NCBI RefSeq assembly: GCF_031202265.1
Contig: NZ_CP100604.1
Coordinates: forward strand, 1,594,501-1,658,500
Source of the DNA: Bradyrhizobium sp. Ash2021
Lineage (GTDB): Bacteria; Pseudomonadota; Alphaproteobacteria; Rhizobiales; Xanthobacteraceae
Reading direction: 5' to 3'
Length of the DNA stretch: 64,000 nucleotides
Shown here: one piece after another, positions 39,343 to 47,334 of the stretch
Numbering within the stretch: position 1 is the first letter of the stretch
Layout of the letters: every line of letters starts with the position of its first letter
Translations under genes and position numbers: made by a program
The notes under the pieces: generated by a model
The model's input: the letters and a program-made list of their open reading frames with translations, nothing else
Database searches by the model: none
What the model was told of the DNA's origin: nothing

Positions 39343-41610
39343 ATGTCGAGCTTTGAGAGCGCCTCTTCCGAGACTCTGGCGTCGGTCAATCCGCGCGCGG
39401 CGGCGGGCCGCCTTGTTCCCTATTTTTATGCGGCTACCCTGTTCGTTTCCGCGCTGCTGCTGTTCTCGATCCAGCCGATGTTCGCAAAGATGGTGCTGCC
39501 GCGGCTCGGCGGCGCGCCGGCGGTGTGGTCGGTGGCGATGGTGTTTTTCCAGACGGCGTTACTGGCGGGCTACTGCTACGCGCATGTTCTCGGACGATTG
39601 TTGTCGCCGCGCCGCGCCGCGCTGTTGCATTTGTTGTTGATCGGCGCGACCGCGGTGACGCTGCCGATCGGCATTGCTGCCGGATGGGGCGCGCCGCCGT
39701 CCAGCAGGATCGCGCTGTGGCTGTTCGGTCTGTTCGCGGTTTCGATCGGCCTGCCGTTCTTCACGCTGTCGGCCAGCGCGCCGCTGCTGCAAAGCTGGTT
39801 CGCGGCGAGCGGGCATCCGCAGGCCGAAAACCCCTATGTGCTCTATGCGGCGTCCAATCTGGGCTCATTCGCCGCGCTGTTCGCCTATCCCGTCGTCATC
39901 GAACCCTGGCTGACGCTCGGCGTCCAAACGCGGATCTGGTCGGCTGGATTCGCGATCCTGGCGGTTCTGGTCGCAGCCGCCGCACTATTCGCCGGGGATA
40001 CCGGCTCCAGCACCGCGACACGGCAAAAGCCGCTGGATGATTCCGCACCCGGTATCGGCGAACGGGCGCGATGGGTGGTGCTTGCCGGGATTCCGTCAGG
40101 CCTCGTGGTCGCGGTGACAGCGCATATCACCACCGATATCGCGGCAGCCCCGTTCCTGTGGGTGGTCCCGCTGGCGATCTACTTGCTGACCTTTGTCGCC
40201 ATCTTTCGCGAGCGGCCATGGATTGCGCATACGACCGTGGTCTGGCTGGTCCCGTTTGCGGTGGCGCCGCTCGCCGTCAGCCTGATCGGCGGCGACAAGG
40301 TCTACTGGGTAGCGACGATCCTGCTCAATCTCGCAGCATTCGCGCTGCTGACCTTGATGTGCCATGGCGAAGTCTATGCACGCCGTCCGGGCGCGCAGCG
40401 ATTGACGGAATTCTATCTGTTCACCTCGCTGGGCGGGGTGATCGGCGGCGCATTCGCCGGCCTGCTGGCCCCGCAGATATTCAACGGCAACTACGAATAT
40501 CCGATCCTGATCGCCGCCGCGCTGTTGTGCATGCCGGGTTTCTTCACCGGCGCGCGCAAGGGAGCGGCGGAAGCATTGCCGTGGCTGGCGCTGAGCGCGG
40601 TGCTGGTGCTGGTCTGGTGGTTCACCCGCCTCAAGCTGCCGGCGACACTTGAACTGCCGTTTCAGGTCGCTTCCGCCGTGCTGGCCGCCGCCATGCTGCT
40701 GCAGCGGAACCGGCCGATGCGCTTCTTCGCGCTCGTGATGCTGGGGTTCACGATCACGGCGTTCTGGCGTCCAGGGCTGGCCCCGATCGAAACCGCGCGA
40801 AGTTTCTTTGGTGTTCACAAGGTCGTGGAAACCGCCGACGGCAAGGCGCGCCTGCTCTATCACGGCACCACGATTCATGGCGCGCAGCTCCTGCGCAGCG
40901 ACGACGGTACGTCCATCGACGGCCCGCCGGCGCCGGCCTCCTATTATTATGCAGGCGGTCCGTTCGCGGAAAGCATCGGGTCCGCGCGCACCGCGCTGGG
41001 CGGGTTCGATCGTGTGGCGGTGATCGGACTCGGCACGGGGACCCTTGCCTGTCTTCGCAAGAGTTCGGAGCGGTGGGACTTCTTCGAGATCGACCCGGAG
41101 GTGGTTCGGATCGCCAGCGATCCGCATTTCTTCAAATTCGTGTCGGCTTGCGAGCCCGCCGCCTCGATCATGCTTGGCGATGCGCGGCTGACCCTGCCGG
41201 CTGCTTCCGGCCAATATGATCTGATCGTGCTGGATGCATTCTCGTCGGATGCCATCCCGGTTCACCTTTTGACGCGCGAGGCTTTCCGCGGCTACCTTGC
41301 AAAACTATCGCCGCACGGCGTCATCCTCGCCCACATCTCCAATCGCCATCTCGATCTCGCGCCCGTGGTTGCGAACGTCGCGCAGTCGCTGGGGCTGGTG
41401 GCCTTTCTCAGGGAGGACCGGGCGGCCGGCGGAATTTTCACCGACCTGCACGCCAACGCCCGGGTGATCGTGCTGGGGCGCGGCCCGCGCGATGTCGGCG
41501 CCGTCGCCGAAAGCTGGACAGCGTTGCAGCCCGACCTGTCCAGCGCGATTTGGACGGACGACTATTCCAATATTCTGGGCGCGATGCTGCGCAAGCAGTT
41601 GGCCTGGTAG
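39343..41610 (+). CDS. Membrane-fused spermidine-synthase-like protein
   Basis: This protein of about 755 aa has an N-terminal part (to about residue 480) with ten or more membrane helices (YFYAATLFVSALLLFSIQPMFAKMVLPRLGG and following). The C-terminal domain is of the spermidine synthase/methyltransferase fold, with VAVIGLGTGTLAC (nucleotide loop), DFFEIDPEVVRIA (acidic residue), a LGDAR block and LIVLDAFSSDAIPVHLLTREAF. The fusion is a recognised but biochemically unclear family; polyamine synthesis should not be assumed. A GTG at 39313 would add ten residues. Confidence 0.85.
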   Translation: MSSFESASSETLASVNPRAAAGRLVPYFYAATLFVSALLLFSIQPMFAKMVLPRLGGAPAVWSVAMVFFQTALLAGYCYAHVLGRLLSPRRAALLHLLLIGATAVTLPIGIAAGWGAPPSSRIALWLFGLFAVSIGLPFFTLSASAPLLQSWFAASGHPQAENPYVLYAASNLGSFAALFAYPVVIEPWLTLGVQTRIWSAGFAILAVLVAAAALFAGDTGSSTATRQKPLDDSAPGIGERARWVVLAGIPSGLVVAVTAHITTDIAAAPFLWVVPLAIYLLTFVAIFRERPWIAHTTVVWLVPFAVAPLAVSLIGGDKVYWVATILLNLAAFALLTLMCHGEVYARRPGAQRLTEFYLFTSLGGVIGGAFAGLLAPQIFNGNYEYPILIAAALLCMPGFFTGARKGAAEALPWLALSAVLVLVWWFTRLKLPATLELPFQVASAVLAAAMLLQRNRPMRFFALVMLGFTITAFWRPGLAPIETARSFFGVHKVVETADGKARLLYHGTTIHGAQLLRSDDGTSIDGPPAPASYYYAGGPFAESIGSARTALGGFDRVAVIGLGTGTLACLRKSSERWDFFEIDPEVVRIASDPHFFKFVSACEPAASIMLGDARLTLPAASGQYDLIVLDAFSSDAIPVHLLTREAFRGYLAKLSPHGVILAHISNRHLDLAPVVANVAQSLGLVAFLREDRAAGGIFTDLHANARVIVLGRGPRDVGAVAESWTALQPDLSSAIWTDDYSNILGAMLRKQLAW

Positions 41611-41624
41611 GCTGTCGTTGAACC

Positions 41625-42404
41625 CTAACTGTTGAGCAGCTTCATCGCCGCTTCATGCACGCGCGGGTCGCCCGCGGCGATGATGCGGCCGCCGTTTTGC
41701 GCGGGCTTGCCGTCCCAGGTGGTGACGACGCCGCCGGCCCCGGTGATGATCGGGATCAGGGCGGCGATGTCGTAAGGCTTCAACTCGGTCTCGACCACGA
41801 GATCGAGATGGCCGGCGGCGAGCATGCAGTAGGAATAGCAATCGCCGCCATAGCGCGTCAGCCGCACCGCATCCTCAACCCGGCCGAAGGCCAGGCGGTC
41901 GGCGGCATTCATCAACAGCGGGCTTGTCGTGTAGGCGGTTGCCTCGTTCAGCGCCGCGCAGCGCCGCACCGTCAGTTTGCGTTCGCCCGAGGGTCCGGAG
42001 TAATGCGCCGAGCCGCTATCGCCGGAAAAGCGCTCGCCGATGAAGGGCTGGTGCATCATGCCGAACACCGGCGTGCCCTTGTGCAGCAGCGCGATCAGCG
42101 TGCCCCAGATCGGAAAACCTCCGATGAAGGATTTGGTACCGTCGATCGGATCCAGCACCCAGACATATTCGGCGTCTTCGCGCTCATTGCCGAATTCCTC
42201 GCCGACGATGCCGTGCAGGGGAAAGTAGGCCTTGATCAGCCGCCGCATCACCGCTTCCGCGGCGCGGTCGGCTTCGGTGACCGGATCGAAATCGCTGGCG
42301 CTTTTATTGTCGATCGACAGCGATGTCCGAAAAAACGGCAGGATGGTTTCGCCGGAAGCGGTCGCAAGGCGGCCGATGAAGGCTGTAAAATCGATGACCG
42401 TCAC
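41625..42404 (-). CDS. hisN: Histidinol-phosphatase, inositol-monophosphatase type
   Basis: This 259-aa protein has the IMPase metal motifs. GIVGEEFG (Glu near residue 68) comes first, then WVLDPIDGTKSFIGGFPIWGTLIAL (Asp-x-Ile-Asp-Gly-Thr) and ELKPYDIAALIPIITGAGGVVTTWDG (the third metal Asp). The IDGTKSFIGG and AGGVVTTWDG variants are typical of the HisN subgroup that dephosphorylates histidinol phosphate in alphaproteobacteria. A general inositol-phosphatase-like role is possible. It is convergent with the gene ending at 41610, separated by only 14 bp. Confidence 0.85.
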   Translation of the reverse strand: MTVIDFTAFIGRLATASGETILPFFRTSLSIDNKSASDFDPVTEADRAAEAVMRRLIKAYFPLHGIVGEEFGNEREDAEYVWVLDPIDGTKSFIGGFPIWGTLIALLHKGTPVFGMMHQPFIGERFSGDSGSAHYSGPSGERKLTVRRCAALNEATAYTTSPLLMNAADRLAFGRVEDAVRLTRYGGDCYSYCMLAAGHLDLVVETELKPYDIAALIPIITGAGGVVTTWDGKPAQNGGRIIAAGDPRVHEAAMKLLNS

Positions 42405-42733
42405 GGCAGTTCCTTAGGGCGTACGATGCGGAGCGAGAATCCGGAGCGCTATTGCCTATCTCAATCCTGCGATCCGCGCACGGTTAACGGAGCGTTATCC
42501 TACCGTCATCGGCCACTTCCGGCTTTCGAATCAGGTTCGTTTTAGCCATGCATTTTCGATGTCACGGCCATTCACGAAGTCGAGATTTTATCGATTGTGG
42601 CCCCGCCGTCACACGGGTTTTCACGGATCCATTCGCACAATACCTTGATTTTGCTTATGAAAATGGAACTCAGCCGACCTGTTGCACAACTGCCAGCCCG
42701 GCCGAGATTGCACAGGAGTTGTTTCGAAATCAC
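42405..42733. other. Intergenic DNA upstream of the small-RNA candidate
   Basis: There is no credible ORF. The GTTAACGGAGCGTTATCC stretch near 42482 is unremarkable. This is the left part of the 42405-42986 gap; the right part holds the promoter, small RNA, terminator and a palindromic repeat listed separately. Confidence 0.35.
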
Positions 42734-42762
42734 TTGCGTTTTGTGCAGCGCGGCCGCATATT
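42734..42762 (+). promoter_or_regulatory. Sigma70-type promoter of the small RNA
   Basis: TTGCGT at 42734-42739 and CATATT at 42757-42762 are spaced by exactly 17 bp. This would start transcription near 42768, just before the first hairpin of the RNA. Confidence 0.5.
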
Positions 42763-42767
42763 GTTGC

Positions 42768-42856
42768 GGTGCGGTAGCGCCTCGCGCTATCGCTGCCCTC
42801 CTTGGGCGTTTCCTCCCTAGACTTGGGCCGCTTGTTCATTCAAGCGGCCCTTTTTT
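42768..42856 (+). ncRNA. Candidate three-hairpin small RNA with anti-Shine-Dalgarno loops
   Basis: The predicted transcript is about 89 nt. Hairpin 1 is GCGGUAGCGC-CUC-GCGCUAUCGC (42771-42793), a 10-bp stem. Hairpin 2 is GCCC-UCCUU-GGGC (42795-42807), with a UCCUU loop complementary to ribosome sites. A single-stranded linker UUUCCUCCCUAGACUU then carries a second CCUCC. The RNA ends in a perfect intrinsic terminator. This is the layout of alphaproteobacterial trans-acting sRNAs with exposed CCUCC motifs (alpha-r14-like), which pair with mRNA ribosome sites. No ORF with a start and ribosome site overlaps it. Confidence 0.7.
42825..42856 (+). terminator. Perfect intrinsic terminator of the small RNA
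   Basis: GGGCCGCTTG-TTCATT-CAAGCGGCCC is followed at once by TTTTTT, a perfect 10-bp stem with U-run. The nearest upstream gene on this strand ends at 41610, so the terminator most likely belongs to an RNA gene starting just before it. Confidence 0.9.
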
Positions 42857-42864
42857 CTTGTCTC

Positions 42865-42961
42865 GTCATTCCGGGGCGCGCGAAGCGCGAGCCCGGAATC
42901 CATACTCCCGATCGTGGTTATGGATTCCGGGCCTGCGCCAAGAGGCGCATCCCGGAATGAC
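42865..42961. repeat. GTCATTCCGG/CCGGAATGAC palindromic repeat
   Basis: The inverted ends GTCATTCCGG and CCGGAATGAC flank inner arms CCCGGAATCCAT and ATGGATTCCGGG. This repeat class is common in bradyrhizobial intergenic DNA. It separates the small RNA from the convergent N-formylglutamate amidohydrolase gene. Confidence 0.7.
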
Positions 42962-42986
42962 GAATGCAGAGAGAGCGACGCAGCCT

Positions 42987-43874
42987 CTACTCCGCCGCGG
43001 CCTGGAACGGGCCGAGATCGCCGAGCGGGACCTGCGCCAGCGCATCGGCCAGCGTGGCGAAATCGGCGACGACTTGCGCGAACCGCGGCCCGCGTTCGCG
43101 CCGCCGCTCGTCCATATAGATCGCGCGGTTGAGTTCGAGTTGCACGGTATGCAATCCACTTGCGGGGTTACCGTAGTGCTCGGTGATGAAGCCGCCGGCA
43201 TAGGGCTTGTTGCGTCCGATCGAATAACCGAGCCCGCTCATGATTTCCTCGACGATATCGGGAAGCAGGCCCGCGCAACTGGTGCCGTAGCGGTCGCCGA
43301 TCACGATATCGGGCCGCCGCGGCTCATCCCGCGACACGCCGACCGACGGCATCGAATGGCAATCCACCACGATCACGGTGCCGAAGGCCTGGTGCGCCTT
43401 GTTGATCAGCCGCCGCAGCGCGCGGTGATACGGCTTGTAGAGCCCCTCGATCCGTCCCAGCGCCTCATCGACGCTGAGCCGCTCGCGATAGATCTCCTGG
43501 CCGTCGCCGACCACGCGCGGGATGGTGCCGAGCCCGCCGGCGACCCGCATCGAGCGCGTATTGGCAAAGCTCGGCAGTCTCCCGGTGAACATGCGCGGAT
43601 CGAGCTCATAGGGCTCGCGGTTCACGTCGACATAGGAGCGGGGGAAATTGACCCGGACAGTCGGGAATCCGCGATCGCTCAAATCGGCGATCAATTCGTC
43701 CATGAACGAATCCTCGGAGCGGCGCAGCGACGGCAGATCGATCCGCGACGCGTCGAGGAATTCGCTCGGATAGACCGAACCGGAATGGGGGGAATTGAAG
43801 ATGATCGGCGCCCGCCAGTCGGCCGGCTCCACGATCTCGAACGGAGGCGACAATTCGCCATCAAACTCGGTCAT
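42987..43874 (-). CDS. N-formylglutamate amidohydrolase family protein
   Basis: This protein of about 295 aa has the FGase signature PIIFNSPHSGSVYPSEFL (metal-binding His), LRRSEDSFMDELIAD, VNFPRSYVDVNREPYELDP and VIVVDCHSMPS. The enzyme hydrolyses N-formylglutamate to glutamate and formate in histidine breakdown. No hut genes are adjacent, and the family also includes other amidohydrolases, so hutG is not assigned. The Met at 43874 gives a standard N-terminus; an in-frame Met at 43952 would add 26 residues. Confidence 0.88.
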   Translation of the reverse strand: MTEFDGELSPPFEIVEPADWRAPIIFNSPHSGSVYPSEFLDASRIDLPSLRRSEDSFMDELIADLSDRGFPTVRVNFPRSYVDVNREPYELDPRMFTGRLPSFANTRSMRVAGGLGTIPRVVGDGQEIYRERLSVDEALGRIEGLYKPYHRALRRLINKAHQAFGTVIVVDCHSMPSVGVSRDEPRRPDIVIGDRYGTSCAGLLPDIVEEIMSGLGYSIGRNKPYAGGFITEHYGNPASGLHTVQLELNRAIYMDERRRERGPRFAQVVADFATLADALAQVPLGDLGPFQAAAE

Positions 43875-44178
43875 CGTCGGGCGCCGTCCCTTGATCCGCG
43901 CTTCCTGAGTCAGGCGATTCTGCCAGAAAATCGGAGGTTTTATGAGAGACATTGTCGGTAATCACAACCAATCTGCCAAGTGAAAAACGTCGCAAACGTG
44001 CTGGAACATGTCTTAATGCGCCGAAACGCCCGTCTTGATTGCTTTGGGGCGGATTCCGGTACAGAAATAGCTGAGCAGGCCACCGACATAACGCCATCGC
44101 CTTTCACCCGAAATTTACCCTCTATCGGGCTTAGTGTGCGGACCCAATTTCATGAGCCGGATTCGACGAACAAACCCC

Positions 44179-44538
44179 ATGCACAAAATCCTCCTCGCCG
44201 AAGACGACAACGACATGCGCCGCTTCCTGGTCAAGGCGCTGGAAAACGCCGGATTTCAGGTCTCGCCCCACGACAATGGCATGTCGGCCTATCAGCGGCT
44301 GCGCGAGGAACCGTTCGAGATGCTGCTCACCGATATCGTGATGCCCGAGATGGACGGCATCGAGCTGGCGCGCCGCGCCTCGGAACTCGATCCCGACATC
44401 AAGATCATGTTCATCACCGGATTTGCCGCAGTGGCGCTCAATTCCGATTCGGAGGCGCCGAAAAATGCCAAGGTGCTGTCAAAGCCGGTCCACCTGCGCG
44501 AATTGGTCAACGAAGTGAACAAGATGCTGGCGGCCTGA
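44179..44538 (+). CDS. cpdR: CpdR-type single-domain response regulator
   Basis: This 119-aa protein is a bare receiver domain: LLAEDDNDMRRFLVKALENAGF (acidic pocket), MLLTDIVMPEMDGIELARRASE (phospho-accepting Asp near residue 51), MFITGFAAVAL (switch Thr) and VLSKPVHLRELV (Lys). It ends in KMLAA, the hydrophobic di-Ala tail of CpdR. In alphaproteobacteria unphosphorylated CpdR delivers cell-cycle substrates to ClpXP. The ATG at 44179 gives the correct N-terminus; the frame to 44134 extends it by 15 residues. It directly precedes tRNA-Val. Confidence 0.92.
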   Translation: MHKILLAEDDNDMRRFLVKALENAGFQVSPHDNGMSAYQRLREEPFEMLLTDIVMPEMDGIELARRASELDPDIKIMFITGFAAVALNSDSEAPKNAKVLSKPVHLRELVNEVNKMLAA

Positions 44539-44639
44539 TTCGGTCCCCAAAAGCATCAATTAAAGGCTCCAAATAGCTCTCAGGTGTCCTTGCCTGCCCG
44601 CTTTGGAGCCGATATACGGACCCCACCCAATACGACTTA

Positions 44640-44714
44640 GGGCGCGTAGCTCAGCGGGAGAGCACTACCTTGACATGGTAGGGGTCACAGGTTCGATCCC
44701 TGTCGCGCCCACCA
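44640..44714 (+). tRNA. tRNA-Val(GAC)
   Basis: The acceptor stem GGGCGCG/CGCGCCC is followed by an encoded ACCA end. The D-arm is GCTCAGCGGGAGAGC, the anticodon stem is CTACC/GGTAG with loop TTGACAT (anticodon GAC, Val), and the T-arm is CACAGGTTCGATCCCTGTC-like. All arms pair. It lies at the border between conserved chromosome and accessory DNA, a classic integration site. Confidence 0.97.
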
Positions 44715-45116
44715 TCTTCTTCAATGACTTAGCCGTCTGGCGCCCGGTCTGCGAAAAGATGATTTCCACGAACTTTCCACGAACCCCGTCGTGGGCCTCT
44801 TCGCCATCGATGAGCTGCGCCATTGCGCCCATCGGCTGCGCGTAGGTTGTCGAGCGAGCCGAACAGGTTTCCGAAGCAAAGCCCATCGAGCCCCTCGTTA
44901 CTCCGATGGTAACGCCGGTAACGCCAGCCCTTTCGTAATCACCGCGGTGCATACCGTAGCCTGTCTTCTCTCTTGCGGTCCTAGGATCTATGATCTCCAA
45001 GAGTACGGCAGCGCCCTATCTGCCTGACTTACTATACGCGGCCTCCAACCCATTGCAAGCGAAACAGATGTTAGGCATCGTGCCTCATTCGATTCGCTCT
45101 TCCTTAAGAACTGATA
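44715..45116. other. Intergenic DNA just after tRNA-Val, island edge
   Basis: There is no credible gene. TTTCCACGAACTTTCCACGAAC near 44761-44781 is a short direct duplication of TTCCACGAAC-type sequence. TACTCCGATGGTAACGCCGG near 44901 contains GGTAACGCC, which repeats at once. I do not see an integrase remnant. An antisense frame here runs through the tRNA and is an artefact. Confidence 0.4.
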
Positions 45117-45902
45117 ATGGTCGGCAAACCCAAGCTTCCGAACTGGCTCGCCTACATCCGGCCCCACGTAAAACCCTACCTGGAGTTGGGAAGGGGGGAG
45201 CGCCAAAAGTATATTAAGAAGGTGTCGAAGCAGACTAAGCTGTCTGACAACAGCTTGCGGCGGATGATTGCCGCGTCGCAGTTCCTGGAAGCCGAAGGCA
45301 TCACCGACCTTCCTCCAGGCGGGCGGCTGCCGTTGGGTTCGGTCGAGAACATCGCACGCATCGCTGCGCACGAACCATCACGCCGGCGGGAACTACTCGA
45401 CGAGGTGTGGGCCGGCCGAATCACGATCGATGAACTTGCGGAAGAGTTGGAGAAGACGAGGAAAGCCGCAAAGCGGCGCGCGAATGTGCAATCCGTGTCG
45501 CCGGGGTCGACAGATGATTATTTGAAATCTTTGGCAACTCAGGAGGTCCTAGCGAAAGAACCCCATCTGAAAGGGATGTCGTTTATTAGCTTCGACGAAG
45601 ACGGCGACCTCCAGTACTTCGATTCGCAGACCAAGCCGGCGCTCGTGATTCGAATTCCAGAGGGCAAGCCATACGTGGTGATGGATGGTCGACAAACTGG
45701 GGGCACAGCCGCATCTTTCATGAGACAGCGCAAGGAATTCCTGCGCAATATTCTGGTTGCAGCCGGATTATACGAAACGGTGCTTGTCTATGCGCCGCAT
45801 TGGCAGGAGGATGTTGACCGGCTCATTCATCGTGCGCACCCGGTGGGGGACAGAATCAAGCTCATCGGAAAGCGGGAGTCTTCGGGCGACTCAGCAGGCT
45901 AG
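45117..45902 (+). CDS. Unknown protein, possibly DNA-binding
   Basis: I do not recognise a family for this 261-aa protein. The N-terminal half is helical and basic (KLPNWLAYIRPHVKPYLELGRGERQKYIKK, SDNSLRRMIAASQFLEAEG), then LGSVENIARIAAHEPSRRRELLDEVWAGRITIDELAEELEKTRKAAKRR, a pattern seen in ParB-like or helix-turn-helix proteins. The C-terminal half is alpha/beta (MSFISFDEDGDLQYFDSQTKPALVIRIPEGKPYVVMDG). It lies alone between tRNA-Val and a tRNA-Ser 3'-end-like fragment, so it may be cargo of a small integrated element. Confidence 0.7.
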   Translation: MVGKPKLPNWLAYIRPHVKPYLELGRGERQKYIKKVSKQTKLSDNSLRRMIAASQFLEAEGITDLPPGGRLPLGSVENIARIAAHEPSRRRELLDEVWAGRITIDELAEELEKTRKAAKRRANVQSVSPGSTDDYLKSLATQEVLAKEPHLKGMSFISFDEDGDLQYFDSQTKPALVIRIPEGKPYVVMDGRQTGGTAASFMRQRKEFLRNILVAAGLYETVLVYAPHWQEDVDRLIHRAHPVGDRIKLIGKRESSGDSAG

Positions 45903-46338
45903 GCTCCCATGGACGCATATATTCAGAAGGCCAGCGCTCCGGGAGCGATATGTAACGGGGGTGAGAGTCCCTCCCTCTCCGCCAGCCATTTCGGACAGCG
46001 CAGAAGTCCTTCAGAAACAGGCATTTCTCGAACCGCCGGATTTTTGCGGTGGAGCACCACGGTGGAGCACTCTCCACCAGCTTTGTGCCACGTTGCGGTG
46101 CGATTCTCGACTCGAATGTCGAGGCGATCGAAGGCGTTTCGGGTCGATCTGAATCCGTGCCCGCATCGTTCGAAATCGATGGGGGACTTCGTATTTCTTC
46201 CCGGCCGCCGCTCGGCCGCGCTCGATCCGAGCGACGGCTCCCGGTTTAATGCGTCGGGCCGGCCGGTTGCCCCCTTGTTTGTCGAACACCCGTGGCTCTA
46301 TTTGGGTTGCGCAATTTTTTGGGTCGGGAGGGAGCCGG
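45903..46338. other. Intergenic DNA with tRNA-like fragment and direct repeats
   Basis: There is no credible gene. It contains the tRNA-Ser 3'-like block (separate entry). Near 46046-46078 it has GGTGGAGCAC twice, 13 bp apart, with CTCTCCACC just after as an inverted partner. The arrangement resembles recombinase arm or core sites, but this is inference. Confidence 0.4.
45956..45984 (+). other. tRNA-Ser 3'-end-like fragment, possible attachment site
   Basis: CGGGGGTGAGAGTCCC and TCCCTCTCCGCCA together resemble the T-arm, acceptor and CCA end of bacterial tRNA-Ser (CGGGGGTTCGAATCCC, then TCCCTCTCCGCCA). The T-loop is altered and no 5' half lies within 100 bp upstream, so it is not a functional tRNA. 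Such 3' fragments are left when an element integrates into a tRNA gene. The comparison tRNA is from memory. Confidence 0.4.
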
Positions 46339-47334
46339 ATGACGCTTGCGACTTCAGTCGGAACGGTCGGACGCGTAGTGGACGACTCGCTTGCATATTT
46401 GACGTTGACCGACGTCGAGGACACGCTCTGCTTCGTACCCGGCGTTTTGGACGGCTATCGAGGTCAATCGTTCGCCGAGTATGGCATTTTGCCCGGAGCC
46501 GCGGTGGCCGTCGAATGGGACGTCGATGCCGGAACGGTGGTTCGCGTCGCCTTGGGATCCGACGCTCTCCGGGAAGCCGAAACGCGCCGGCATGCATTCG
46601 GCCGTGGTGGCGATGGCGCTCGGGAGAGAAAGGCCTCCGATGCCGAAGAGCCGCTCGATGTTCCAGTGATCGAGCTCGAGCCGGGAGCCGATCCGAAGGG
46701 TAAGGCCGTCGTCCTGAGCGCGTTACCGCTGAAAACCCGGCAGTTCGGCAAGATCGTCGACACTTCGGCGCTTCTTCCAGGCGACCTGATGCTCGCGAGG
46801 GAGTGCGCGCCGGATAAGATGAGCGAAATGATCGTCAAGACGCAGGAGTGGGGCGGCTATCACTCCGAAGACGCGAAATGGTCCCATGCCGCGATGTATC
46901 TAGGCGACGGCGCGAGCGTCATCGAGGCGACCACCGATTCGATGACGCAGGGATCGGTACGGGTGACGAGCCTTTTCGACTACTCGCAGGGAGCTCATGT
47001 GTTGAGATTCCGGCGACCGCGATACGTCTCCGACGATCGGCAGAGGTGGCGCCTCTGCATTCGTGCGATGACCCGCTTGGGAAGGGAGTATGGCTTCGCG
47101 GAAGCGGTGAAGATCTGGTTCAATGTCGTGGTGCGGGGCCGGACCTTCATCAGCGAAGACATGCGTAGGTACGCGAACGACGCGGTCATATGCTCGTTGC
47201 TCTATGCCGACGCCTACGGCGAGGCCGTCAGGCGGAGCCTCGGCGAACGGGAGGGGGTTTGCGTGCCGGCCTGGCTGAGCGGATCGGACGAGTTCGAGGA
47301 TATAGCCGCGAACTGGCTTAAGATCTCCCGTTAG
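46339..47334 (+). CDS. Permuted papain-like (YiiX/NlpC-P60-type) cysteine peptidase
   Basis: This 331-aa protein has a short N-terminal beta-rich domain (to about residue 90), a charged linker, and a C-terminal peptidase domain. The domain reads LLPGDLMLARE, then KWSHAAMYLGDGASVIEATTDS (His near residue 183, Glu near 195). The candidate nucleophile Cys in NDAVICSLLYADAY near residue 285 comes after the His, the circularly permuted YiiX/YebB order. The target could be a peptide, amide or acyl bond. The ribosome site GGAGGGAGCCGG precedes the ATG at 46339. It converges on the metallopeptidase gene with a 4-bp overlap. Confidence 0.75.
   Translation: MTLATSVGTVGRVVDDSLAYLTLTDVEDTLCFVPGVLDGYRGQSFAEYGILPGAAVAVEWDVDAGTVVRVALGSDALREAETRRHAFGRGGDGARERKASDAEEPLDVPVIELEPGADPKGKAVVLSALPLKTRQFGKIVDTSALLPGDLMLARECAPDKMSEMIVKTQEWGGYHSEDAKWSHAAMYLGDGASVIEATTDSMTQGSVRVTSLFDYSQGAHVLRFRRPRYVSDDRQRWRLCIRAMTRLGREYGFAEAVKIWFNVVVRGRTFISEDMRRYANDAVICSLLYADAYGEAVRRSLGEREGVCVPAWLSGSDEFEDIAANWLKISR

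Noticed and set aside
44665..45000. Minus-strand frame ending in the tRNA-Val gene (ATGIEPVTP tail)
   Set aside because: Its tail is the well-known artefact from translating a tRNA backwards.
45862..46077. Minus-strand frame with WRRGRDSHPRY
   Set aside because: This peptide type arises from reverse translation of tRNA-Ser 3' ends. It was used instead as evidence for a tRNA-like fragment.
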